NCBI GenBank assembly: GCA_039090855.1
Contig: CM076997.1
Span: forward strand, 163,524,709 to 163,588,708
DNA from: Macrothele yani
Lineage: Eukaryota > Arthropoda > Arachnida > Araneae > Macrothelidae
Reading direction: 5' to 3'
Length of the DNA stretch: 64,000 bases
Part shown: positions 1-11,367 of the stretch, piece by piece
Layout: every line of letters begins with the position of its first letter
Position numbering within the stretch: position 1 is the first letter of the stretch
Made by a program: the position numbers and the translations under genes
Notes under the pieces: model-generated
The model's input: the letters and a program-made list of their open reading frames with translations, nothing else
What the model was told of the DNA's origin: nothing
Database searches by the model: none

Positions 1-188
1 CTATTGGCTATGTTGGAATTCCTTTTGCTTTCGCCTTTGCTTCCTGTTCCGTCTTTGATTCAGCCTGTTTTTGGTACTTATTGGACACAGACTTCACGAG
101 AGCCTATTTGGGATTTTACCCTGCTAAATATTTCATTTGGTGTTTGGTGTTTTTAGTTATATTCTGTCGTATTGTTGTCATATATATA
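1..188. other. unannotated left flank
   Basis: No coding or RNA signal is recognisable here. The stretch ends in a short run of TA repeats, in which the next element (a Tc1-like transposon) begins. Confidence 0.5.
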
Positions 189-336
189 CACTATATTAAC
201 AAAAGTCAGCGGACACCCCTTCAAAAAGAAATTAACGAATACGCTGCGACGTTAGGATACACAGTACAGCTGCAAACGGTATATAGACAAGCCTGCAACT
301 GACCGCGATCATATAAAACAGTGAGGCTGAGTGTAA

Positions 337-1300
337 GTGTTGCGGCGGGAGAGAACTGACTTTGAGAAAGGAAAAATTGGTGGGTGTTATATAGTGGGTT
401 GTCCATAAGAGAAACCCAGAGGTGTTTAAAGATACCCAAGTCAACTGTTCTGGATGTACTCAATACGTGGAAGACACATGGCGTGCCTGAAGCAGCAAAA
501 CCTACCGACAGACCAAAGAAAGCCAGTGATAGAGGACGTCGAAGCCAAAGGACTGTCGTTACAGCTAATCGACGGAGTACTGCATACGACCTCAGTGTGC
601 AGGTGAGTAAAAATACTGGAACCTCGTTATGTAAACGTACCCTTCGCAGAGAAATTCATTCCATGGGTTACCGTGGTCGTGCAGCTGTTCATAAGCCTTT
701 CAACTCCATTTGGAATGCTACTTGTCGTTTCGCACTGTGTAAAGAACATTTATTGTGGACCGTAGATCAAAGAAGATGGACTGATGAATCCAGATACACG
801 ATCCATCAGTCTGATGGCTGTTTGCGGGTATGGCGGCAGCCGGGGGAAAGTTTAACCACAGTGAACTGTTCCTATGATCAAGTTTGGAGCTCACAGTGTA
901 CTCGTGTTGGGTTGTTTTTCGTGGTATGGTCCCGGTCCATTGGTTATCGTGCACTGACCTTTTAACCAGCACGTCTACCTCGATATTCTGGACAATTATA
1001 CCTTACCAACTCTGTGGCAATACTATGGAACCGAGCCTTTTTGTTACCAGCGGGATAATGCACCGAGCCATAAAGCAAGGACTGTTACGGCATGGTTTGA
1101 CGATAATTCCATATCGTGTGTGAACTAGCCAGATCAGAACCCTGATTTTAATCCCATATAGCACCTATGGAATGAATTAGAGCGCCGCATAAGAAGTTTG
1201 GAACCAAGGCCTACTACTCAGCTGTAGTTAGCGGAAGTATTATGTACCGAATGAAAGCGATAGCTATCGCTTTGTTCCAAAACCTTGTCGAAAGCATGTC
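337..1300 (+). pseudogene. Tc1-like transposase pseudogene (family A copy 1)
   Basis: Remnant of a cut-and-paste DDE transposase. The N-terminal helix-turn-helix region is readable (LSIRETQRCLKIPKSTV) and is followed by the first catalytic motif WTDESRY near 780. The second motif DNAPSH lies near 1055. The third motif, normally NPIEHLW, reads NPI-stop-HLW near 1155, so the last catalytic Glu codon is TAG. The start codon seen as ATG in copy 2 is GTG here (337-339). Several frame changes separate the blocks, and the last C-terminal codons lie beyond the LINE insertion at 8687. It cannot make an active protein. Confidence 0.85.
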
Positions 1301-1313
1301 TCGAAGGGTCAGT
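1301..1313. repeat. target-site duplication of the Tx1-type LINE (left copy)
   Basis: The 13-mer TCGAAGGGTCAGT occurs here and again at 8674-8686, exactly flanking the LINE. The related Tc1 copy carries a single uninterrupted version at 40221-40233, so this is a true insertion duplication. Confidence 0.9.
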
Positions 1314-2809
1314 TTTCACACAGTATTTATTAGAAGAAAGATACAAGAGATGTGCTTGAATAAATCATCTCAAATGATGTATGACAAAAAAATATTTACA
1401 GATGCTTGTAGCTTACGCTACTGCTTATTTACACGGTTCTGTACATTGATGATAGTAAAAAAACAGTTAATTACACTCGAGTGTCTGGTGAGGCAACAAA
1501 AGTCTCTGACAAAGCAAAGAATAGGAACAATTCAGCTAGAAGAGCGTTATACAATATTAATTTTGCACAGTATTGATGCAAGGAATAATACAGAATTCGA
1601 GCTTGCAGACATAGATTCAAAAGACAGGTGATGAGAAATTAACAGAATGTGCAGCTTGCGCTACGTTAATTACAGGATTCGGTGCAACGTTTGCATGACA
1701 ACAGTTAAGTGCAGTAGAAATCTGGCGAGGCAATATGAATCTCTGGTAATACAGAGAGTAAAATCAATCCAGAATGATGAGCACTATAGAGTATAAATTT
1801 TACACAATATTGATGAAAAAAAAAGTTCTGACCGAAAGGTGATACATTGTGGGTGACCTGGAAAACCAGGAGGTTGCAGGTGATCAAGCGACAAACATGA
1901 AATCGAAAGTTCGAAAGACAGATGATGAAAAATTTACAGATGAATGTGGCTCGCGGTACTACATGTTACATACAACGGTGATATGAAAAATAGTTATATA
2001 CAATAATTTTCCTGAGAATACAAAAGAAAAAATAATCTCTGAAAATACAGAGAGAAGACACAACTCATCACAGTGAGTATTGGAGAACACAAATTTACAC
2101 AGTTGAAAAGTAAAATTACACTGTTGAATCAGGAATTGAAGATAAGAATATACTGTAAAAACGACAAAGTTTACAGATGTCTGTGGTTCGTGAAACGACC
2201 TATATACATGATTCTGTACAATGAGAAGTTACAATTTATATATATTGATTTGTCAGAGGTGGTAAAAAGAAATAGTCTCTGACATCGCAGAGAGAATACA
2301 TAATTCAGCAAGATGAGTAATGAAAAACAAAAAAATTTACACATGAGTTATACACGAAATGATACATGTGAAGAGGATGAGAACAGAGTCTTAAAAAAAA
2401 GCGTGAAAAGAAATTGACAATTATAAGTAGCTCATGTTTCGAACAATTCATAGGATTCTATACAATAATTGATCTACTAAAAGTGATGTACAATAGTGAG
2501 ACAAACAAAAAAATTCTGATAAAATAGAGAGTACAAATAATATAGTACAGTGAATGTTGAGGAACAAGATTGCACTCAGTTGCGAAGCAAGAAAAAAAAA
2601 CAGGAAATGTGTATAGAAAAATCGTCTCAAAATGACATATGAAAAGAAGATTTACAGGTGCTTGTAGCTGACGCAACGACCTATTCACAAAGCTCAATAT
2701 AGTGGTGAGAGAATACAGTTTATGTATGATAATTTGTCGGAAGAGACAAAAAATAGTCTCTGATGAAGCAGAGATTGAAGACACATCAGCATGGCAAAAA
2801 TTGTATCTA
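1314..2809 (-). repeat. 3' UTR of the Tx1-type LINE with ~240-bp degenerate tandem repeats
   Basis: Two recurring motifs mark the units. A block like AGTCTCTGACAAAGCAAAGA recurs near 1501, 1738, 2033, 2272, 2512 and 2756, at steps of roughly 237-295 bp. A block like TTTACAGATGCTTGTAGC recurs near 1397, 1637, 1933, 2170, 2413 and 2649. About six diverged units are present. The sequence at 1834-1890 also resembles the last ORF2 codons at 2836-2892, so part of the ORF2 tail was copied into the UTR. Confidence 0.75.
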
Positions 2810-5800
2810 TCAGGAGGTAGGTGAAACACTAGTTCCGACTGTAAGGTGAAGCGTTGTGGGCGACCCTGCAAACCAAGTGGTTGCTGGTGACCAAGTTGAT
2901 AGGAACTGTGGTTCACTGCAGCGTGCAACTGCAGTGGTAAGTTCTAGTCGAAGGCGGGAGAGTAGGCGATTACGAAAATGACAAAGTAACGCAGTACTGA
3001 CTTTATTTATGTCAGTAGAAGCTTCGGGGGGACGCTGAAGATGATACACGTGAATTATATGTTTTACAAGCACGAAGATGTAGGAGCAGACTGCCGGAAG
3101 GTGAATAGGGCAAGAAGAGTTCAGAAGTAGTGTTCGGTAGGCGCTGAAGGTGAGGACGGTCTCACAGGATCGTTGCGCTAGCGTGAAAGCGAGATGGAGT
3201 ATTGGCAATAATACTGTGCAATACATGAAGACATGCTGAACGTCAGCCTCCTCGCCACAATACGGACAGGAGGGTGAACATAAAATGGTCATGCGATGTA
3301 AAATCGACGGCACAGGGAGGCGGTTGTGTAAGAAAAGACAATGTGAATTGACTTCAAGGGGTGCTGAAAGTGGGGAAAGCGCAGCGGACCACACTGCGGA
3401 CGTAGAAGAAAGTGGAATACCAGAAATGGGAAGAGGTGCGGAAGAGCGAGAGAGAAAACGGTAGAGATCAGCTGTTGAGAAAGAGACAAGAGGAAGAGGT
3501 GGACCAATGGACGACAGAAAAAATGGGAGAAGGAGAGAGGCAGAGTGAACAGAAATGAGACCTGAGGGAGTAGCAAGCTCAGGGAACAGGGAGATTATAG
3601 TAGAAATAAGAGAGTTGTGAACAAAGTGAGCGTTGGCATTGAAACGGAGAGCAGAGGGTAGAGAAGAGAAGGGGAGCCAGGAAAGATCGGTGGTAACAAG
3701 ATCGCTGACAGTAACGACTCCAGCTCTGAGCCATGAAGGAAAAGCAAAACATGGGAGATGGGGAGGGTGTAGCAGAGAAGAAAAAAAAAAGAGGTTCGGA
3801 AAGTAGGTCATTTGTGGAGGCAGGGAGAGAGCGAGAAAGAGGGAGGGAACGAAGAAAGGAGATAGCCTCTTTGTAGACAGGAGGGAAAAGTGTGAGAAGG
3901 GGACAGTGGTCCATGAGTAAGAACGAAAGGAGAGTAAAGCGTGGGTTATGCGGAGATACTATGACATCACGAGCAGCAACTGCAGAGGGAGCAGGTGCCG
4001 CAAGTGATCGTAAAAACGTAGACACAAGATAAGCCTTGTAATAGGATCAGACGTCGGGTAGACTAATGCCTCCGTTGGAAGGAGACAGGCTGAGTTGAGG
4101 TGCTCCGACCCAGTGATGGCCGGGCCAGATAACCGGAGTTTGACAGCGGGTGAGTTCAAGAAGACGTAGTGCTGGTTGCTTCGAAGCCAACCAGGAATAC
4201 GTGCACATTGAAAGCAGGTAAGTGTGCGTTAGACGTGCTCTTTGAAAGACGGAGGTGCAGAATTGTGCGCGCCGCCAGATTGCGACCGAGCGATGTTGGC
4301 GTGGCCGGAGAGTCGTCCAGGTGACGAGTGAAGCAGTTGCTGGTTTTCCAAGGTGGACTCCTAGGAATCGTTGAGAGGTGTTGGACCACTCTGCTCTCCA
4401 AGGAGAGTCAGTGCGGTTAGTCCACGAACCGGTCCATAGGACTGTGCTTTTCGTTGTGTTTAGCGCTGCTCCGGAACATGAGGCGTAAGTATTGTAGAGA
4501 TTATGGAGATCGTGAAATTGTGAGTCTTGCCGAATGCAGAATGTAATATCGTCGGCGTAGGCAACATAGGTAGCAACATGATGACGTGTGCTGGCTACCA
4601 CCGGTGGTAGTGAAGCAAAGAAGGATCGATGGACTGCGCGTAAAAAAGGTTCTATTGCGAGGGCGAAGAGCTGCCCGGATAAGGGGCAACCCTGACGCAC
4701 GCCGCGACGAAAGGGTATGGGAGCTGTGAGAAGGTTGAGCAGCTTGACGTGGAAAACTGCGTCCCGGTAGAGGGAGATCAGAAGAGAAGCAAAGGAAGGA
4801 GGAAATCCGAAATTTAGTAATGTAGCAAGAAGGTAATCATGAGAAATATTATCGAACGCTGAGCGTTGATCGAGGGAAAGAAGAGCAAGGGGTTCTGAGC
4901 GAGAGCGGGCGAGGTGAATTAGATCATTAAGAAGCTGAATATTATGGGAGATGGAGCGCCCGGGTACAGTATAGGTTCGATTAGTGGAGAGAATATGAGG
5001 GAGTATGGGGTTAAGCCGGCGGGACAGAAATTTAGTATAGAGTTTATAATCAGTATTTAAGAGTGAGATGGGACGCCAATTCCCCAAGTCAAGTGGATCA
5101 CCCTTCTTGGGGAAAAGTACAACATGTGCGAGCGTGAAACTCCTTGGAAGAGATGTAAGATGCATGGCAGTAGAAAAGGCACAGAGGAGAAATGGAAGGA
5201 GGGCAGAAAGAAAAGCCTTATAGAAAGAAACAGGGAGACCGTCCGGGCCAGGTGAAGCCCGGGGGTTGAGGGACGAGAAAGTGTCAGAGAGCTCAGTTAA
5301 AGTGGGAGGATGGAGGAGGCTGGCTGAATGATGAGAAGGGACCTGAGGCAAAGAAGAGAACAGAAGAGCAGAAGCCGTAAGGGAGGGAGGAGGAGTTTCA
5401 CAAAATTTTGAAAAGTAGTAATTACGTACCATAGAACAAATTGGAACTGGTTCGGATGAAACTACTCCAGTTGGAAGACGAAGGTGCTGCAGAACAGAAG
5501 AGGATCGGCGAGTTGACTCAAGTGACGTAAGGAATTCGTACGAACAAGCATCAGGTTTCAGGTGTTGTAGTTTAAGGCGTTGAAGGGCTTGTTTTGCAAG
5601 TGGCACCAAAAGTGAATGTAATTCTGCCTGGTAGACTTGAAATAGGGGATCAGCAATATTGAGCAAAGAAAGCATTTGCCTAGTATGATCAAGTCGCATC
5701 CTCCGTTGTGTCATGATCGAGTATGACAGGTTTCGTACCAGTAATATGAGGTGGCGTTTTACTTCCAACCAAACGTTGAGGGGGCACGGTGCAGAATGAA

Positions 5801-6633
5801 GCCTTGTACGCCAATCCGCAAGAAAATCTCGCACCGATGAGCAGAAGGCTGAGTCATCTAAAAGAGTGTCGTCAAAAGTCCAAGGCCGGATTGTACGTGG
5901 CTGTGTTGAAGTAGCAAAAACTGTTATGGCAATGGCACAATGATCCGAGGAAGCTGTGGGTGTACAGCATGAATCTGATATTGCTGGTAGAAGAAGAGAA
6001 GTTGCATAAAAGCGATCCAATCTTGCTGTAGGAGGATCAATGGCTCTTGGTGCACGCCATGTATGTGTAGTCTGGGTTGGTGACAAATGGCGTTGAACAT
6101 CTACTAGTGAGAAGTCTGAAGTGATAGACTGTAAGAGATGTACTACTTCCGTACGGTGTTCTCTGGAAGAAGAAGAGCGATCAGTTAGGGGATGTAGAGT
6201 GCAATTGTAGTCACCTCCGATAAGTACCCGGTCGGTGATGGGAATACGTGACAGAGCCCGTCGAAGTTTTGCAAACAGCTCTGGCACGTGAGAAGGAGTG
6301 CAAGGAACATAAATGTTGAATACATGAAATTTTTTCAGCTGCGACGGTGAAAGAGACTCGTTGTAATAAGTCTCGACATAAGTTTTTCACTGAGAAGGAG
6401 GAAAGAGTTGAACGAAAACGTGAGTGAACACCAACTGCCATGCCACCACGCGACAGTTGGCTGTAGGCGTGATGGAAAGTATGATCCCACTGACGCCATT
6501 GATGAAATTGAGTGGTGGAAGTACAGTTTGTTTCCTGCAGAAGTAATATATCAGCATTCATCGGAGCAAGATCCTCTCGTACCAGCGCATTCGCAAGAGG
6601 TGTCGCAAAACCGCGACAATTAAGTGACACCAC
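2810..6633 (-). pseudogene. LINE ORF2: endonuclease / reverse transcriptase (Tx1-type), lightly damaged
   Basis: About 1270 codons. The AP-endonuclease domain comes first (LNCRGF, ADILLLQET, LIGGDYN, then SDHCAI); these residues nick the target DNA. The reverse transcriptase follows (LFPKKGD, NWRPISLLNTDYK, LSLDQRSAFDNISH as motif A, RRGVRQGCPLSG as motif B, AYADDI as motif C). A C-terminal CCHC finger is CPYCGEEADVQHVFMYC. Three lesions are visible: a frame change at the T6 run 6330-6335, an in-frame TGA at 4047-4049 that looks like a decayed CGA, and a frame change at the A10 run 3781-3790. No in-frame ATG is seen at the start: the frame opens after a stop at 6643-6645, so I took the GTG at 6633, which overlaps the ORF1 stop. 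Confidence 0.88.
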
Positions 6634-8458
6634 CTTGAATGTCTAGGTTAGTTGTGGGATGCAGTAGGAATTGACTGGCTGTAGTGATGGAGTGGAGTCG
6701 ACGGAGAAAACAAGCACTCCACGGGACCTCGTCCGCAGTGCGCCGAAGAGTATTTTCAAGTGAGTGTAATTGAACCAGCACTTGTGAAAGAGCTGCTTCA
6801 TACTGCTGAATGGAAGTGCGTGCTGAGGAAGGGCTAGAGGACCCTAAAAGGCAATCCAGCACGTCCTCGTATGGCAGAGGCTCAGCAGGGAAAGCATGTT
6901 CAGCAAGAAAAGTTGTGAATTCTTCTAGTGAGGGAAGGGCCCCTCACATGCTGTCTCAGAGGAAGTGTGTAGAGGCGACCTGGAGAACGGTCGTCGAGAG
7001 CTGACGGAGCGAGAGGATGAGCTGGTAGAAGAGCGAGATGATCTTCGGGACGCCAGAGTCTTTGACTTCTTCGTCTTCGAGCGAGTAGCACCACTGCGTT
7101 TTCCAGCAACCACTAAAGCTTCATGATCGTCTGGAGAGTCTGAACCCGAAGCGTTACCTGTGACTCGTGTCATGGAGCCAACGGTAAAAGCTGAGGAGTG
7201 GTCAACATGTACATCAGCAGTGGTTGTAAAAGTACAAGGGGGAGTCGATTTTGGAAGCCTGGGAAAATTCTTAGGATCAGCAGGAGGTGGAGGCATCAAA
7301 GTCGTTTGTTGACCAATGGCAGTAAGCTGACTTTTGGAAGATCTTGATTCCGCGACTTTCCTCGATTAGGAAGAAGTCTGTGAAGCGTTGGTGGACAAAG
7401 TAGAAGAAGATGTAGTGTGTGGAGCTGTTTGCAGGGAGGCGTGGGCACTGAGCCCTTATGTGACTTTCGCTCTGACATATAGTGCAATACTGTGAAGTGA
7501 TTATCTCAACTCTTCGGCGTTGCTGTCCACAGCGGATGTGCAAAACATTCGGAACCGCTTTCAGCTGAGCATCAGATGAAAAGAGGACTCGAGCAGTGCG
7601 GCGAAAACCTCGAATCGATTTGTCTTCAGGATCTCTGGGAGCCGCAGAGAGAGTTGTTATGGAGCCAACAACTCTGCCGTACCTGCTGAGCAAGGTGCAA
7701 AGTGCAGCGTCGGATACTTCTGGTGGTACGGGGTAGAAGGTCACCTGCACCGGGCGGTGCGCAATCGGTTGTGCTAACAGATGCACGACATTGATGGTTA
7801 GACCTTCCGTAAGGACCTGGTCAGCATGCGCTTTATCCTTAAAATAGACCAAGACAGATCTGGGTTTTCGAGCTACAAAGTCTATTGCATCCTTTGGTAA
7901 GATAGTTTTGAGGGCTCGGCTATATTGCCACAGCTTAGTGTCGGGAAGCGCATCAAAATAGACGCCCCGTTCCATAGTGGAGGAAAAAAGGTGACCAGCT
8001 CTGGAATCCTCTGGTATGTCAATTGTAGCAGTAGAACCGACGACAGTGACATAGGATTCAGGAAAAGGCATAGCAGATGAAACTGGGGGTGTGAGGACAC
8101 CAGAAGTTTCAGAAGCATAGGATGCTTGGGCAGGCATGGGTCGAGAACTCGATGAAGCGGGTCCTAGCAGTGAGGGCGGATCAGAAAGTTGATGAAAAGT
8201 AGAAGCTATGAGCTCAGTATCGCTGATCACGGAGACGTCATCATCTGCTGAGATGTAGATAGGAGACTTATCACCACCGCACTTGGTGGGAAGGGAGGAA
8301 GTTATTGCTGGAGAAGAAGAGGTATCCATGACGTCGCAATGACGCTCGGGAGCCACCTCATTTAGCTGAGCAGGAGCTGCCGCCGTAGAAGAAGAAGAGT
8401 GTGCTGGCTGATCTGCCAAGATAAGGATGTGGGCGTCACCCTTGTCTGCCTCCGCCAT
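6620..8458 (-). pseudogene. LINE ORF1: RNA-binding/gag-like protein with zinc knuckle, damaged
   Basis: The frame opens with ATG at 8458. A Ser/Pro-rich N-terminus is followed by an RRM-like middle (VQVTFYPVPPEVSDAALCTL, ARVLFSS) and one CCHC knuckle, CTICQSESHIRAQC (CX2CX4HX4C), near residue 330. These features suit an ORF1 nucleic-acid-binding protein that packages LINE RNA. After the knuckle the reading frame is lost: a shift between about 7445 and 7370, a stop near 7367, and another shift near 6935 at a G/C-rich run. The C-terminal part includes a Ser/Arg-rich stretch near 7000-7060 and ends at a TAA at 6620-6622 that overlaps the ORF2 frame by about 14 bp. The C-terminal assembly of frames is my inference. 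Confidence 0.75.
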
Positions 8459-8673
8459 CGAAGCAATGGCGAGACTTTAACGAAAAAGACCAGCTCGGTT
8501 GAAAAATAAAACAGTGAATAATGAAAAAATATGGCACTCACCAACCTGGGAGATACACGAACGTAAAGCGTGGACTTTCAACTTGAAGATACACGCAACC
8601 ACAGAAACTAAAGCACTCAATAAACACCTTATAGCAACGAAAATCACGGAGCTTAAAACCCAACCACTGAGCT
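8459..8673 (-). other. 5' UTR of the Tx1-type LINE
   Basis: The 215 bp between the target duplication and the ORF1 start codon. In a full-length LINE this holds the internal promoter. I see no TATA box or other named motif in it. Confidence 0.6.
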
Positions 8674-8686
8674 TCGAAGGGTCAGT
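8674..8686. repeat. target-site duplication of the Tx1-type LINE (right copy)
   Basis: Exact second copy of TCGAAGGGTCAGT from 1301-1313, adjoining the LINE 5' end. Confidence 0.9.
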
Positions 8687-8787
8687 GCATGCATTAAAGC
8701 CAAACGTGGACCGACACGGTACTAATGTATATAAATGCTATGTAGTGTTTCTCTTCTAGGTGTCAGGTGACATTTGTCAATATAGTG
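8687..8787 (+). mobile_element. Tc1-like element, family A copy 1, right part
   Basis: Continues copy 1 without loss after the LINE: the bases from 8687 match the 3' portion of copy 2 (40234-40338). It ends in the inverted terminal repeat, whose complement starts CACTATATTGACAAATGTC, next to (TA)n. Confidence 0.9.
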
Positions 8788-8806
8788 TGTATATATATAT
8801 ATATAT
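8788..8806. repeat. (TA)n tract between Tc1 end and RTE 3' end
   Basis: Short TA dinucleotide run joining the Tc1-like right end directly to the 3' end of an RTE copy. Confidence 0.9.
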
Positions 8807-11314
8807 CATCATTGTCAACCATTATCAATCAACTGCTGGACGAAGGTCTCCCCAAGTTTCCTCCACAACGGTCTGTCTTGTGCCAGTCTCCTCCATGTCA
8901 CTCCCGCATACTTTCGAATTTCATCCACCCATCTTCCATGTGGTCTTCTTCTGGGTCTTTTCCTGTCCCTTGGAATCCAATCTAAAATTTCGGCTGTCCA
9001 TCGATGGTCTGTTCTTCTGGCAGTATGTCCAGCCCATTGCCATTTCAGGGATTTAACTCTGATCATGATGTCTTCCACTCTTGTCATTTTTCGGATCCAC
9101 GTGTTGCTCTTCTTATCTCTCCTGGTTACACCAAGCATACACCTCTCCATGCTTCTTTGAGTTGTTTGCAGCCTTTGTATGTCTCTTTTAGCTAAGGTCC
9201 ACGTCTCTGCACCATACGTAAGCACTGGAAGGATGCATTGATCAAACACTTTTCTTTTAAGACATAATGGCATATTGCTCTTGAAAATTATGCTGTTTCT
9301 TCCAAAAGCTCTCCAGGCAAGTTTTGTACGCCGATTAATTTCTTCACCAATGTGACCCTCACTTGATATCTGCTGTCCAAGATAAACGTACGTGTCTGTT
9401 ATCTCCAGCTTTTCTCCATCAATCGATAAATCTTCATTTCTTGTAAAAGCATTGTACATCACTTTTGTCTTCTGAAAGTTCATTTTTAATCCCACTTCTT
9501 TACTCTTGTCAGCAAGTTCCTGGATCATACTCTGTAGCTCTGATGGGGTAGTTGCAAAAATGACTATGTCATCAGCAAAACGAAGGTGGGTTAGATGTTC
9601 TCCATTAATCTTTATCCCTTTGTTTTCCCACTTCAGTGATTGAAAGACATTTTCCAATGCGGCATTAAAGAGCTTCGGAGATATAGTGTCACCTTGTCTC
9701 ACTCCTTTTCCAATTTTTATGTGTGTTGTATTTTCAAACAGCCGAATCTTTGCACTTGCATTTTCATAGATGTTATTAATAATATTAATGTATGCATCTT
9801 CAATACCGCAGGATTTCAGAGCCATTGCAACTGCTGATGGTTTCACCGAATCAAAGGCTTTTTCATAATCGATAAAAGCCATGCACAATGGAAGTTCATA
9901 TTCCCTCGCTCTTTCAATTAGTTCTCTCAGTACGTGGATATGATCTATTGTGCTGTAGCCACTCCTGAATCCAGCTTGTTCTCTCGGTTGAGCCATGTCC
10001 AGTGTTACCTTAAAGCGGTGTGAAAGAACTTTAGTGAAGATTTTATAAACCACTGATAGGAGGCTGATAGGTCTGTAGTTCCTGAGATCCTCAATGTCAC
10101 CTTTTTTATGTAGCAAGATCATTGTAGCGTTGTTCCAATCCTCAGGAATTTTCCCTTCGTTAAGGCATCGAGTGAAAATTTGGGCGAGTACTGTTTCGAT
10201 TTCTCCACTTGCTTCTTGTATTATGTCTACAGTAATTCCATCTTCTCCTGGAGCTTTCCCCCGCTTCATGTTCTTGATTGCATGTGCAACTTCTGCTGGA
10301 AGGACTGGAAGAACTCTGGTACTGGTACCTTTCATGATGTCTGGAGTACATGTATCATCCGTTTCATATAGTTTGGAATAGAAATCTTTTACTCTTGTCA
10401 AAATTTCGCCTCTATTTCTTGTTACAGAACCATCTTTTTTCTCAGTGCCATAATCTGTTTTCTTCCCTTTCTGAGATGTCCCTTTGCTATCTTTAGGCTT
10501 TGGTTGTTTTCAATTGCTTTCCTTACTAGTTCACAGTTGAATTTCCTTACGTCTTCGGTGATACTTTTTCGTACTGTCTTGCATAGCTCTATATATTCCA
10601 CTTTGGAAGTCACATCTTCTTTAGTTGTCCTCATCACTCTTCTTTTTTGCATCAACATTTTGGTTTTTCCCGATAATTTGTTCACATGCAATTTGTTCCT
10701 AGACCCAGCTAATTTTGTTGCTGTTTCCATAAGAGCTATGGTTACTTTTCTGTTAACTTCAGAAATATCCACTTCTTCCGATGTTAGGCCTTCTAAAGCA
10801 GAGAATCTGTTCTTCAGTTCCAATTTGAAGGTATTATGGTGTTTTTCAAGGTTGGTTATGTCAATACATTTTGTTTGTCTTATGAGCTTGCTACGTTCGA
10901 GTTTAGTGTTGAGGTGCATCTTACATCTCACCAATCTATGGTCACTGCCTGTGTTGAACTTGTTTAGCACACTGCAGTCTTCTATGACGAATTTTTTGTT
11001 ACACATAATAAAATCAATTTCACTTGTCATCCCATTTGGATGTCTCCATGTCCATTTCCTGTGTGGCTTTTTCTTGAAAAAGGAGTTCAAGATGAAAAAC
11101 CCTTCTGCCTCTGCAAACTCAACGAGAGTATTTCCACGCTGGTTTCTGTTGCCGTGACCGAATTTACCTACTGAAGTTTCATTCTGTTGCTGTTGCCCTA
11201 TTTTTGCATTGAAATCTCCCATAATTATCTTCAAGTGCTGCTTACCTTTATTATTTAGATCACGAATTTCCTCATAAAATTCTTCAATTTCTTCTTGAGC
11301 ATGACTTGTGGTGG

Positions 11315-11318
<4 letters not shown>
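8807..11318 (-). mobile_element. RTE-type LINE copy 1, 5' truncated
   Basis: Minus-strand copy whose 3' end (TGACAATGATG) meets (TA)n at 8806 and whose 5' truncation meets (TA)n at 11319. It is collinear with the copies at 12774, 26229 and 57175. The call of the RTE clade rests on a single APE endonuclease plus RT reading frame, the RT motifs, and the simple trinucleotide 3' tail. Confidence 0.92.
8815..11318 (-). pseudogene. RTE endonuclease-reverse transcriptase, copy 1, one frameshift
   Basis: The upstream frame (11234-10422) has the endonuclease part: MGDFNAKIG, SEIDFIM, GSDHRLVR. The downstream frame (10401-8815) has the RT: LHKKGDIEDLRNYRPISLL, AFIDYEKAFDSV as motif A, KGVRQGDTISPKLF as motif B, RFADDIVIFA as motif C, then the basic C-terminus (RDRKRPRRRPHGRW). 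The frames differ because a base is missing at the T-run near 10432-10437, where sister copies read CTTCTTTT. Apart from the 5' truncation and this one indel the copy is open, so it is recent or the indel is a sequencing error. The N-terminal endonuclease residues are missing. Confidence 0.9.

Positions 11319-11363
<45 letters not shown>
11319..11363. repeat. (TA)n tract between RTE copies 1 and 2
   Basis: About 22 TA repeats. The 5'-truncated ends of two oppositely oriented RTE copies both abut it. Confidence 0.95.

Positions 11364-11367
<4 letters not shown>

Larger units (their letters stand above)
189..1313 (+). mobile_element. Tc1-like element, family A copy 1, left part
   Basis: The left terminal repeat begins CACTATATTAACAAAAGTC directly after a TA dinucleotide, the usual target of Tc1/mariner elements. 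The body is collinear with a second copy at 39076-40338. The element stops abruptly at 1313; its missing right end lies at 8687-8787, beyond an inserted LINE. Joined, the two parts make about 1.23 kb against 1.26 kb for copy 2. The family call rests on the transposase motifs and the TA-flanked ends. Confidence 0.9.
1314..8673 (-). mobile_element. full-length Tx1/L1-type non-LTR retrotransposon
   Basis: A 7360-bp insert in the minus direction: 5' UTR (8459-8673), ORF1 with a zinc knuckle (6620-8458), ORF2 with APE-type endonuclease, reverse transcriptase and C-terminal CCHC finger (2810-6633), and a long repetitive 3' UTR (1314-2809) ending in a short A-run. Both ends are set by a 13-bp target duplication inside a Tc1-like element. 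The RT motifs (RPISLLNTDYKLYTK, TVPGRSI, AYADDI) suit the Tx1 clade of the L1 superfamily; the clade is my reading of motifs, not a phylogeny. Damage is light (a few stops and frameshifts), which suggests a fairly young insertion. Confidence 0.88.

Noticed and set aside
10504..11157. Long open frame on the plus strand rich in hydrophobic residues (also 14318-15127 and 27930-28583)
   Set aside because: Exact antisense of the RTE endonuclease region; repeated in each copy only because the element is repeated.
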